From NCBI GenBank assembly GCA_000934385.1, contig KN880707.1, positions 1 to 30,780 of the forward strand: a DNA stretch of 30,780 bases. The letters are read 5' to 3'. The DNA is from Cylindrobasidium torrendii FP15055 ss-10 (taxonomy: Eukaryota > Basidiomycota > Agaricomycetes > Agaricales > Physalacriaceae). The translations under genes and the position numbers were made by a program. Positions 9,570-18,275 of the stretch are shown one piece after another (position 1 is the stretch's first letter; the number at the start of each line of letters is the position of its first letter). The notes under the pieces were generated by a model. It worked only from the letters and a program-made list of their open reading frames with translations. It had not been told where the DNA came from and did not search any database.

Positions 9570-11105
9570 ATGAGCGACTCGGACGCTTATATCCTCCAAG
9601 CGATCAGGAAAGAGCTGCCCTCTTTGACGGACGACCTATGCATTCACGAACAAGAGAGCGAAGTTGATTCGCTCGAACATCAAGTTCAAGCCTTTGAAGC
9701 TACATTTCATCGTACGCTAGCTGCACCGATTCACAAATTGCCCCAAGAACTCCTTGTCGTGATATTCCGGTTCTGCATACCCCCAGATAACGACGACCTC
9801 GCCCCTCTCTGTTCTAATGTGCGATGGGTGCTGTTGCGAGTCTGTCGGTCATGGAAATACGCACTCGAGGAAACACCAGCCCTATGGACCAATATCGTTA
9901 TTTCACCAGACGTCAGGCCAATGACACGGGCACTCGAGTTGTACTTATCGTTTTCTTCCCAATGTCCGCTGTGGATAACCATTTGCGAGTACGAGGACGG
10001 ACCCGCTTTTCGGGACAACTGGTGCACCGCTTTTTGGGAGGTGTTGCGCTCCGCCATGTATCGATGGCAGCGTCTACGCATGCACTTCGAGTTGACTCCA
10101 ATCGACGACATTATCATGCGTCTTATTCCACTCGAGCTCCCGATGCTTGAAGAGGTCTATATTCAGTCAGGGGGCAGGGACGTTGATCCTGGAGAACTGG
10201 CATCTGGCGAAGAGCGGAGCTGGTTCAGAGATGCGCCTCGCCTCGAGTGTGCCCACCTTTCCTTCATAGAAAAACGGTCCTATGCATGGTATCCTCAGAG
10301 CGTCACCCACATCTTGACCGCGCAAATGAACGGAGACATGCTGGCTTGGGCACTCCTTTCATTCCCAGACCTCCTAGAGTTGACCTTTGATCAGGAAATG
10401 TACACAGGTTCTATCCCCACATTCGAACCTATCCATCACGACAACCTCAAGTATCTACGGTGCTCCGGTCTCACCCTCAGATACATGACCCTTCCTGCCC
10501 TTGAGTCCCTCACCATAGTGGACTTCGAAGACTACCTTGACATGAAAGAGCACCTTGATATATCGTGGGCGGACACCATGACAGCCTTGATTCATCGATC
10601 AAAATGCCGTCTTACGGACCTTCACATCGTGGACTGTTTGTTCCAGGAGAAGCGTACATATACAGAGCTGCTTCCTCTCTTAGCACCCACTCTTGTCTCG
10701 CTGGAGCTCGCTCCCTCGCAATACTCCCATACCGAAGAACTCGTCCGCTCTCTTACTCGCACGGAGTCGTCTTCCGGGTCCCTCCCATATCTCGAGAACC
10801 TGGAGATCATTTCTTACCCTCTCGAAGAGCAAGAAGATCATGGTTCCGACTCCTTCGTGGACGTGCTCGCAACGGCTCTCATTTCGCTTCGCAATGAGGT
10901 CCTCGCCAATAAGTGGCACGCTTCGTTGCTCAAAAAGGCAACATTTGCCCACAGAAATGACCCTTTCGTAGTCAAGATGCGTATGGCCTGCCTGGATTCC
11001 CTCCCTTCCAGAGGTCTAGACGTCTTATACACGCCATACAGTGCACCAGATGAGCGTGTGCTAGCGAATTGGCATAACTTTTGGGCTGATCCAAGCAAGA
11101 GGTGA
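9570..11105 (+). CDS. F-box protein, single exon, 511 residues
   Basis: An uninterrupted frame starts at MSDSDAYILQ. Residues about 52-110 form an F-box-like domain: PIHKLPQELLVVIFRFCIP, then VRWVLLRVCRSWKYAL and TPALWTNI, the usual basidiomycete pattern of L-P-x-E-[IL]-L followed by V-C-[RK]-x-W and a Trp-containing end. The rest is a long leucine-rich region with LRR-like spacing (for example LPMLEEVYIQSGG, LKYLRCSGLTL, LPALESLTIVDFEDYL and LTDLHIVDC). F-box proteins normally recruit substrates to SCF ubiquitin ligases through Skp1, so the leucine-rich region would be the substrate side. The substrate is unknown. Agaricomycetes carry many such genes. The duplicated block B forms the upstream region. 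A short acidic, heptad-like stretch precedes the F-box (residues 25-48). Confidence 0.9.
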   Translation: MSDSDAYILQAIRKELPSLTDDLCIHEQESEVDSLEHQVQAFEATFHRTLAAPIHKLPQELLVVIFRFCIPPDNDDLAPLCSNVRWVLLRVCRSWKYALEETPALWTNIVISPDVRPMTRALELYLSFSSQCPLWITICEYEDGPAFRDNWCTAFWEVLRSAMYRWQRLRMHFELTPIDDIIMRLIPLELPMLEEVYIQSGGRDVDPGELASGEERSWFRDAPRLECAHLSFIEKRSYAWYPQSVTHILTAQMNGDMLAWALLSFPDLLELTFDQEMYTGSIPTFEPIHHDNLKYLRCSGLTLRYMTLPALESLTIVDFEDYLDMKEHLDISWADTMTALIHRSKCRLTDLHIVDCLFQEKRTYTELLPLLAPTLVSLELAPSQYSHTEELVRSLTRTESSSGSLPYLENLEIISYPLEEQEDHGSDSFVDVLATALISLRNEVLANKWHASLLKKATFAHRNDPFVVKMRMACLDSLPSRGLDVLYTPYSAPDERVLANWHNFWADPSKR

Positions 11106-11356
11106 TTCATGTACTTAGATACATAACTTTGTTCGCTATTAGTCTGTTTTGGCATTGCCATTGTAGTCGATGATCCTCAATAAATGTTGATCATGGTCAA
11201 ATAATCGATATGGAGCGTCGGTGCCGTGCGGCCATGCCGCGCTGTGATCATCATCGATCACCTTTGTTCTCTGAGTCTCTGACCATCAACGAAGGCGAGA
11301 TCTCTCCAGCATATAATCCACACTCCGAATCACCGGTTCAGGAAATATGAAGAAAG
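11106..11356. other. Intergenic spacer
   Basis: Short A/T-rich spacer after the F-box stop codon. AATAAA at about 11179-11184 could serve as a polyadenylation signal. I see no gene. Confidence 0.4.
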
Positions 11357-12223
11357 ATGAGTTGTATGCGCCTCTGTCTCTCATGTAGTCGGAGCCTGAT
11401 TCAATCTAGCGCGACGGCCTCGGATGAACTACATGGGACGAATAAACCACTGATACACAATCCTTTGCACGAAGAGACCTACCCGAGGGCTCTCAAATGG
11501 ATCGTCTCTCCACTTCTCAAGCCTTTCAACTGCGAGGCCGTTCCTGACCCCGACGAATTCTGGGTTTGCTTTTGGGAGCTCATTCGTGGTGAGTAAGCTT
11601 CTGGCCACCTTCTCTCTCTGTATTCTACTCTCCTTGCAGGCCACTACATTCTCAGAAAGGAACTAGGCATCCTGCACGGCGACATATCCATACACAACAT
11701 GGTCATCCAGACTGCGCCGGTCAGAAAAGTCATGCTCATCGACTTTGACCTTGCGGAGGTCGCTCGAGAAGACATTCCATTCTCTAGTCGTCACAGGACT
11801 CAGCGAACTGGACTCCAACCCTTTATGTCTGAACGTCTACTTCATGTGCTCAATGCAGATTATCCTCTCGCTCGCACCTATCGGGACGACTTGGAGTCGT
11901 TCTTCTATTGCCTGTTATGGTTGATACTGAAGGATGGATTCCCGGCGGATTCCAGGACAGGGCGCCCCGCCGACATTTGGGCGAAGCGCAGTCTTTTGAT
12001 TGACGCGGTTAGGGAAGCAACTGATCCTTGTCCCGCTCTTTGGCCAGAATTTGACCAGTTTCGGGTAGTTATTGACAACTGGCGCGAATTGACGCTTGAA
12101 ATCCGACTTAGAGCTTTTGCAAAAGTCGCAGGGAGCAAACAGCTACTTATCAAGAGGTTGATTGACGCTCTCGGGGACGCAAAGCAATATCCCCTAGACG
12201 ATTCGATGTCGTGGGCCGAATAG
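11357..12223 (+). CDS. Truncated fungal-specific (FunK1-type) kinase, C-lobe only, 271 residues
   Basis: Exons 11357-11588 and 11640-12223 join across a 51-base GT-AG intron with correct phase. The product has the kinase C-lobe: GILHGDISIHNMV (catalytic loop, with Gly in place of the usual Arg of HRD but Asp and Asn kept), VMLIDFDLAE (the metal-binding DFG position reads DFD), RTGLQPFMSERLL (activation segment and P+1), and RTYRDDLESFFYCLLWLI, a helix typical of Pkinase_fungal (PF17667). No Gly-rich loop or ATP-anchoring Lys is visible upstream, so about half of a normal kinase domain is missing. The first ~45 residues are not clearly conserved and the start is uncertain. It may be a pseudogene kept open, or a non-catalytic product. 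A degraded copy follows at 12630-13310 and starts at the same homologous point, so the truncation probably preceded the duplication. Confidence 0.7.
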
Positions 12224-12629
12224 TCGCTTTCCATTAGATATATCTCGGCATTTGACTTTCATTCACAAGCTTCATCTCTCCGTCTGCGCCTTCCGGAGTC
12301 AAATGCTGTTTCTTTACCCAAGTCGGCCTGACATGACTGTATATTTTAGGATATAACGACCAATGCAGGAGCAAAGCAAGGATGGATTGCGTGAGTTTCC
12401 AACGTTCATTCAACATTGTTCCAAGTTTCAAGCGTCACGGGACAATTGAATGCACGCGGCACGCGCGGCGATCAGCAATTGACGTAGATCGCCCTTCGAA
12501 GTGCGAGCTGCTCGTTGTCATTGGACCACTACGTAGCAGGCAAGCCCAAAAGCCAACCCAAGACGGTGGTGGAAGCTAGGATTATACTCGTCACATATCA
12601 GTTCAGTTCATACAGGATGAGCCAAGGTC
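12224..12629. other. Intergenic between kinase copies
   Basis: No gene seen. Short frames on either strand have no domain and no homologue in the window. Confidence 0.4.
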
Positions 12630-13310
12630 ACAGGTGCGTTACGACGTTCTTGAGTCCTTCTTGGTCCAGGAGATAGAGCCTGATCTAGTCTAGTACGATG
12701 CCTCCTCAACAGACATTCTCCGAGGGTAAGTTTCTTGCAATAATTGCATCCCTCTTTCATAATTATCTGAGAATAGAGACTTCTTCGAGAGTCACCCAAC
12801 GCGCACTCTTTCTGTTCCTCAAGCCTTTCAGCGCTAAGGTCGTCCCCGACCCCGACAACTTCTATGTTCACCTTTGGGAGCTCATCCGTGGTGAGTAAGC
12901 TTCCGGACACCTTTTCTCTGTGTCTAAATCCCCTCGCAGGCCACTACATTCTCTACAACAAACTCGGTGTCGAGCACGGCGACGTAACCCCATACAACAT
13001 GATGATCAAATCTGCGCCGGTCAGGACGGTCATGCTCATCGACTTTGAGCATTGAGCTTGTAGGGATCGCTTGAGAAGCCATGGCCCCATCTACTCGTCG
13101 CGGGACTCGGCAAATTGGCATTGAAACTCTTCCTTTCTTACCAACTAGTACTTCGTACGCTCCGTATACACAATCCTGCCGCTCGCGCCTATGGTGACAA
13201 CTTTGACTCGTTATTGAATTGAGCTGTATGATTGAGAATTGATGGCGGATTCCCTGCGAGGGCACCTTGCCTCTCGAGAAGCGCGATCTTTTGATTGACG
13301 CGGTCACGGG
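12630..13310 (+). pseudogene. Decayed copy of the truncated FunK1-type kinase
   Basis: This copy aligns with 11357-12223 from the upstream region onward (AGCCTGAT followed by TCTAG in both) through LKPF, VPDPDNFYVHLWELIRG and GVEHGDVTPYNM to VMLIDF. The equivalent intron, 12891-12939, is kept. A TGA at 13053-13055 ends the frame just after LIDFEH. Beyond it, homology to the activation segment persists as DNA but is interrupted by shifts and stops up to about 13310. A truncated product of about 100 residues from 12698 is formally possible but lacks the activation segment and the lower C-lobe helices. Confidence 0.75.
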
Positions 13311-13495
13311 ATCAAGATGTGCACATTATCCCGATTCATTGTCACGCTTTTTGGCCAGGAATCACGCGCTTTAAGAGTTTTTTGACACCTTGGAGGTATT
13401 ATTCGCTCGATAGCTTGATTTAATGCGCTGAATAAGTAGCTCTCAAGGGTGAGACCGACCAGCTGAAGAATTGAGATACGACTTTTCACACTCTA

Positions 13496-14108
13496 TTAGT
13501 CGAGCTGCGTCTTCCACACATAGTCCTTGCCTTTCTCCAACCCTATCCAAGTCAGTCAGTATTTCTCGCGGCCACGCAGCACTATTACAAGACAGAACAC
13601 ACCGTACTCCAAGAGGAATTCCCTTATTTTCTCTTCGAATTCGCCCTCCACAAACTTTGGCAGCTCATCCTCCGGCATCCCAAGATAGCCTCCCTTCAAG
13701 AATTGACCTATAGCGCATCAGAAACGTCGACATCGATCACGTATCTCAGTCAGAAAAGATTGGCTAACCTTGGGTGCAGATGAGAAGCTTGAAAAACAGA
13801 TGATTTTCGCCCGTCAAAGCCACCTCTATAAACCAATCCTTATCCTTATCCTGGAGGTGCTCGAGATACCAATGCAAGATACGCTCGATGCCTGGGCAGT
13901 CCAAATGCGGCAGAGGTTCCCAGTATACGGGATAGTGGAGGAGGTCGAAGAGCTTGTTCGCAACATCGACAGACTCGATGACATATCCGGCGCGGCAGAT
14001 TTGACGAGGAAAACGGCGCTTGAGCTCAGCTTTGGTATAGATTGATATGTCTCGTTTGTTAGGGTTCACAGACTCGTCGCCCTTGTAGTCGATAACTATC
14101 CCTGCCAT
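13496..14108 (-). CDS. Unknown protein, paralogue 2 of a local pair, 163 residues
   Basis: The model is complement of 13496-13542, 13603-13707 and 13769-14108, with introns of 60 and 61 bases (GTGTTC and GTTAGC donors, both ending in AG) at exactly the positions and phases of the gene at 6333-6948. The start is MAGIVIDYKGDES. Conserved blocks are VNPNKRDISIY, FPRQICRAGYVIESVD, HLDCPGIERIL, WFIEVALTGENHLFFKLL, GYLGMPEDELPKFVEGEFEE and DYVWKTQLD. Differences cluster in the middle (residues about 50-85) and at both ends. No known domain, signal peptide or membrane segment is seen. Both copies are free of stops. Coding sequences are far better conserved than introns and flanks, consistent with purifying selection after duplication. 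The neighbours are a dead kinase and a decayed copy of the 5088-5907 gene. Confidence 0.8.
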
Positions 14109-15534
14109 GGTGGTTTGTGGTACAGCCGCAAGTAATATAACTTGTGCGTCCGACCTCAACACGTAAATATACCTGATCATGACAATTCCCTTCCACATCC
14201 TCTGCTTCAAGGACGAGTAGACCTGGTGTCGCGCTATATCTAAATCCTCATTGAATCATACACTCCAAAAGGCTAGTGCAGGTGAAAACCTGGTGAAATC
14301 CAAGATGAGGTAGAATCATGGAAGAGCCGAAACTGGATCCTGACCCTAACCAGAGCTCATTCTGTTTAGCCCTGGACTACGATGAGCGCTCCCCAGTTCG
14401 CACTCTCCGCTTTCCTCAACACAGGGACAACCTACATGCAAAATGAAAGCGACCATAGCGCTTCCATAAGCGACCTGATTGCGCATCTTCACCGGACCGC
14501 TTTGACTTGACTGCCGCGACATCCATACGCGACTTTGCCCACCAAACCGACGCCTAAGGAGCGCAGAAGGTCGAGAGATGCACGCAGGACAGGGAACTCC
14601 CCGGTAGCTGTACGAGCCATGGTCCGTCCACGCTAGCTTTGTTAGCGGCATAAGCTTATTCGCAACACCAAGAAGATCACCCTCCCGGAGTCGAGACGTA
14701 CCAGTATGCCAAGTCCCTCCGGCCACTAGACCATGCCTCTTTCTACAATACAAGCTCGCGCTTGATCGTCGCATACGCGAGCGGGAGTGAAAACGGCCCC
14801 GCTCGTGCAACGTACTACCATCGGTCGGTGCGTATTACCATTGTCGCGGCTTGTCTACAAATACCAACCTCATACAGGTTGTAGGACATTCCAACTCTCT
14901 AGCTCCTGCGATAGTGACTGGATTGGATACCTCCCGCACCATGGCTCGGTTGGCAGATGATAACTTTGGGATATGGTACAGCTCGATTGGTGCGTGGTAT
15001 ACGCTACATCGATAGCCCTTCTGACAACTGTCTCGTAGCCTATCTCATAGCCTATCTCACACGCGAAGACTGGTCGTTCGCGTAGAAGGCCTACCTCTCC
15101 ATCCCCGTCTCTCCGGGATTCATCCACGAATTCATCGACATCGTCAAACAGCATGAGTTAGTCGTCTCCAGCGGCTACGGCAACTGAAGCTTGCGAAGGG
15201 CCACTTCTTCCACAACTCACCAATGAGGTGGCTTTACCCACCCGATTTCCCTATTGTACCCAAGCCACCGCTCATTGTTACCCCACTAGCTTCCCCTCAG
15301 CCGAATTGCATAGCGCGGTTGGTTGGGCCGACTTCAAGGCCAGCAGCCGCTTCTCTCCTACGATTGCGCGAGCGCCAGCGCGACACGGTCCCATCTGAGG
15401 AATGCCCTCCATCAAAGCGATCTCGTAGGACGCCATGATTCGTCAGAACCCTCCTCGAGCCGCTGAGACGAAGGGCAAAGAAAACATGGCGCTTCCTACG
15501 CGCCGACGTCGAGCCACACAGTCTCAATGGGACG
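14109..15534. other. Unassigned region with coding-like fragments
   Basis: No complete gene model could be built. On the minus strand around 14480-14620 there is a coding-like stretch beginning MARTATGEFPVLRASLDLL. On the plus strand near 15060-15155 a stretch reads KAYLSIPVSPGFIHEFIDIV, interrupted upstream by an in-frame TAG. These look like remnants of unrelated genes and I do not recognise either. GACCCTAACCA at 14342-14352 resembles the telomere-like tract of the duplicated blocks, but I found no matching block around it. Confidence 0.3.
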
Positions 15535-15800
15535 TCCTCGGATTTTTGAGAGCTCTGCATCATGAGCTGGATCCGCCGCAGGCAGAACAGACGACCTTGG
15601 GGCTGCGGGGAACGGTGGACTCTTACGGGAATTGCGAGGAGTCGTATGTGCTGATCGTCGGTAGCGACAGGCGAAAATGAATGCTCTCCGACAAGACTAT
15701 CAAGAGGATTGGAGCAACTAGACTTCGTGCAAGTGAGTGGAAAGCGACTGTCGAGGGTATCAACTTACAAATTGCAGCGCGCTTACTATGGGATGAAGTG
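15535..15800 (+). pseudogene. Decayed copy of the 5088-5907 gene
   Basis: The frame at 15541-15680 reads FLRALHHELDPPQAEQTTL, then TVDSYGNCEESYVLIVGSD, matching FQEKLHQKLQLSEAEQ and IVDVDRDGEVSWILVVGN of the gene at 5088-5907. A TGA follows at 15678-15680, after which homology continues with MLSDKTIKRIGAT (MLSDEIIGRVKEA in the intact gene). A further TAG interrupts it, and a GTGAGT-type donor at about 15732 sits where the intact gene has its intron. An upstream frame (15435-15534) adds an Arg-rich stretch unlike the intact gene. I infer a non-functional copy. Confidence 0.6.
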
Positions 15801-16421
15801 TTGCAAGATCTTGGGAAGGGCGTATTGCTTCCCCGTTCCCAGTAAAACGTCCTTCACTCCTCTCAATTGAGCTTCGTGTGTGTCTTTTTGTGTGCTCTTG
15901 ATAGAGCCCCATCCGTTGCGTATCGCAAGATGCATTGCTTATTTCAATGCGCAACGCGATGAGCCCCACTGGATTGTACGCCCAAAGTTTTAGGACTCTG
16001 AGGTCAGCGCGCGCGATATGGACTGATGGCGCATAGGCTCAAGTATCACTTGTTAGGCTGATATTGCTCCATGTGTAAGAGTCAAGACGAGGCGCCAGTG
16101 GGCATGTACCTCGCAGTCGGTATCGGGAGGAGCGGGTACGTGAGCGAACTAAGTCGAGAGGCCATGAACGACGACCTTTCTCAGTCTGCGCGACTGATAA
16201 CTGTTCACAACACTGTATGAGAAGCTGCCCAACGTTCATCGTTAAAGTTAAATAATCTAATGTGTTTTTCTGAAAAGCCTGGGTGAATAAATACAAATTG
16301 AAGCGATGCTTTAGAGTAAGCGCGGTGAAAAAAAATTAGCAAACAAGACAGAGGTATAGAAAAGCGTCATCAGTCGTAAAAGTCGTGAGCATGGAAGCAA
16401 CGGTAGACCCAGTATGTATCA
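15801..16421. other. Intergenic
   Basis: A/T-rich stretch with no supported gene. It contains a run of A at 16328-16335 and is the 3' flank of the minus-strand gene ending at 16422. Confidence 0.4.
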
Positions 16422-17593
16422 CTATTCAGCTTGATCTTGGGACTTCTCCTTCTGCTCTCTTTCGCTAACCAAAACCCGCACAATGCCCTCGCAGTGCCTA
16501 CGGTGAAAGTCCCAATCTTTCAATACTTTAGCTTTATCCTTGCACAATCGACCATCCCATACGAAATCGGAGATAGGGCACTCCGTACACTGAACTTGCA
16601 TCCTCTGGGTTTGAATAGCCATACTCAGAGGCTTTTTTCGAACAAAGCGCTCGCTGCGGAGGAATTTGAAGCAGGTGTCGAGGCTTGTTGTGACACGGCC
16701 GTTTGAACCCAGCGGAATGGGGTTCGAGTCGAAAGCGATGTCGAGGATGCAACGGATAACTGCAGGGTCACGGTCGCGAAAGTCCGCGGGGTGGACGGTG
16801 AGCGGGTCGGATGGAGGACGGGCAAATGGAAGTGACACGGCGCCAGTGGAGATTGAGGATGAGTTCGAGTCTGTGCGTTTCTCCGGAGATTTTTGAACGT
16901 AACTGCTAGATAAATTAGCAGTGAAAAATAAAAGAAAACTTGATCAAGTACCCATCGTCTGTGATCATATCCCACTGGTCGGGCGTTGGTTTCGATGGCT
17001 TGGATAACGAGGTCGAGTGTACGCGTCTATCCGGAGAGATTTGGACATAACTGCTGGATATATTAGCGCGGACAAAATGAAAGAAAACTCCATTAAGCAC
17101 CCATCGTCCGTGATCATATCCCACTGGCCCGGCGGCGTCGGATTCGATGGCTGGGACGGTCCAGCAGCGGCATTGGATTGGGAGGCCAAGTGCTGATTGA
17201 ACGAAAGGACTCTCGGGGCCGGAAGAGCGTATAGAGGCAAAACAGAATTAGAGGGACCAAAGGGAATGACGGAAGATGCGGCAGGTGTAACCACAACCGA
17301 CAGAGCGGGTGTACCGCCAGCGAGGGGATCCACATTGAACGACGCCTCTGGCGTGGTGGGGGCATTCAAATCGTCCAAATCACGCTCCCTTGGGGTCCAG
17401 CAGGCGGGACGCAATTTACTCGAAATGATTTCAGTGACAAGAACGGACTAGGAAAGAATCATACAAACATTTTCATTCTAAACTCAAAGTCTTCTTTTTT
17501 GGAATACTCTTGGACGGGAAAAGATGGCCCATAACGAGCCGGTTTCAACTCTGGTGGAGCGTCACTGTCAGACATTGAGTCGCTATTAGACAT
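16422..17593 (-). CDS. Cys/His-rich protein with duplicated internal exon, 340 residues
   Basis: The model is complement of 16422-16902, 16952-17050, 17101-17418 and 17469-17593. Introns of 49, 50 and 50 bases fit GT-AG and phase; the first uses a GTTTGT donor. The protein starts MSNSDSMSDSDAPPELKPAR, then has a Pro/Ala/Ser-rich, probably disordered region. The motif QWDMITDDG occurs twice, at the ends of exons 2 and 3, and exons 3 and 4 both begin YVQ[IK]SP. The C-terminal part (from about residue 225) looks folded and holds C286, C289 and C301, then H314, H317 and C318 (CTEC, then HRRHC), a possible zinc site. I do not recognise the family. A nuclear or regulatory role is conceivable but not shown. 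CTCGATCGC lies 154 bases upstream of the start codon. Confidence 0.75.
16903..17199 (-). repeat. Tandem exon-intron duplication, period about 149 bases
   Basis: Exon 3 plus its intron duplicates the end of exon 2 plus its intron. The donor-side motif coding QWDMITDDG ends at 17101 and again at 16952 (149 bases apart), and the acceptor-side motif coding YVQ[IK]SP begins at 17050 and 16902 (148 apart). The introns between them are also alike (A/T-rich ends around GCTAATATATCCAGCAG versus GCTAATTTATCTAGCAG). Because phase is preserved, the duplication adds one in-frame unit of 33 residues. Confidence 0.8.
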
Positions 17594-18275
17594 CTCGAGG
17601 TGAACAGGTTGTGAGAATGGTGGGGACTACAAGCTAACCTTCTGCCTTCCCAACATCGCCTTTATACCCTAGAACCGGACCCGGCTTATTCGCTTCATTG
17701 ACCTTTGTCATGTACACTCTCTCCACAGGGAGACAAAGGTTTGCGCCTCGATCGCTGACTAAGGTGCTCAACAATGGGACTTCAATTCAGTTCGATAGTC
17801 TCAATTGAATGAGGATTGTCATCGGACCACCGGCGATTTAATATCCCCGGGAAATAACAATGAGACCTGCTTGTGAAGAATTCATTCGACAGTACACACT
17901 TGTACAGCGCTCAGCGCGCTCGGACGTGAATATTTGATGTCAGAAGATGTCTTTGCAAGCCCATGGCTTATGATAGGACTTTGATCTTTACTGCGATCAA
18001 AAAGAGGAGAGAGATGACCATCTATATTCATGGTATCAAACGCGATGAGTACGGGAACGGCGAGCTCTACATCAGACAGCGAACGTATGTTTGTTGTTAG
18101 CTCGATGCAACATTGAACAAAGGGCATTGGTAGTCACTAACAGTTGCACGTTGCACACTCAAGTTCAGCTTCAGCACTTTGATTTGATAATGGGCATACA
18201 TAGCGAAAACACAAAGCATACGCGATAACATGATCTATTAACAGTAACACAAAATCATTCAGGTCTAATCTGGGT
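17594..18275. other. Intergenic between two minus-strand genes
   Basis: The first part is the upstream region of the gene starting at 17593. The remainder is the 3' flank of the kinase gene ending at 18276. No credible open frame. Confidence 0.4.
17747..17755 (+). promoter_or_regulatory. CTCGATCGC motif upstream of the minus-strand gene
   Basis: Exact 9-mer shared with 4849, 9450 and 20662. It lies 154 bases upstream of the ATG at 17593, outside any recognisable duplicated block. Confidence 0.35.

Noticed and set aside
10565..10971. Overlapping plus-strand frames inside the F-box gene
   Set aside because: Alternative-frame shadows of the 511-residue F-box protein.
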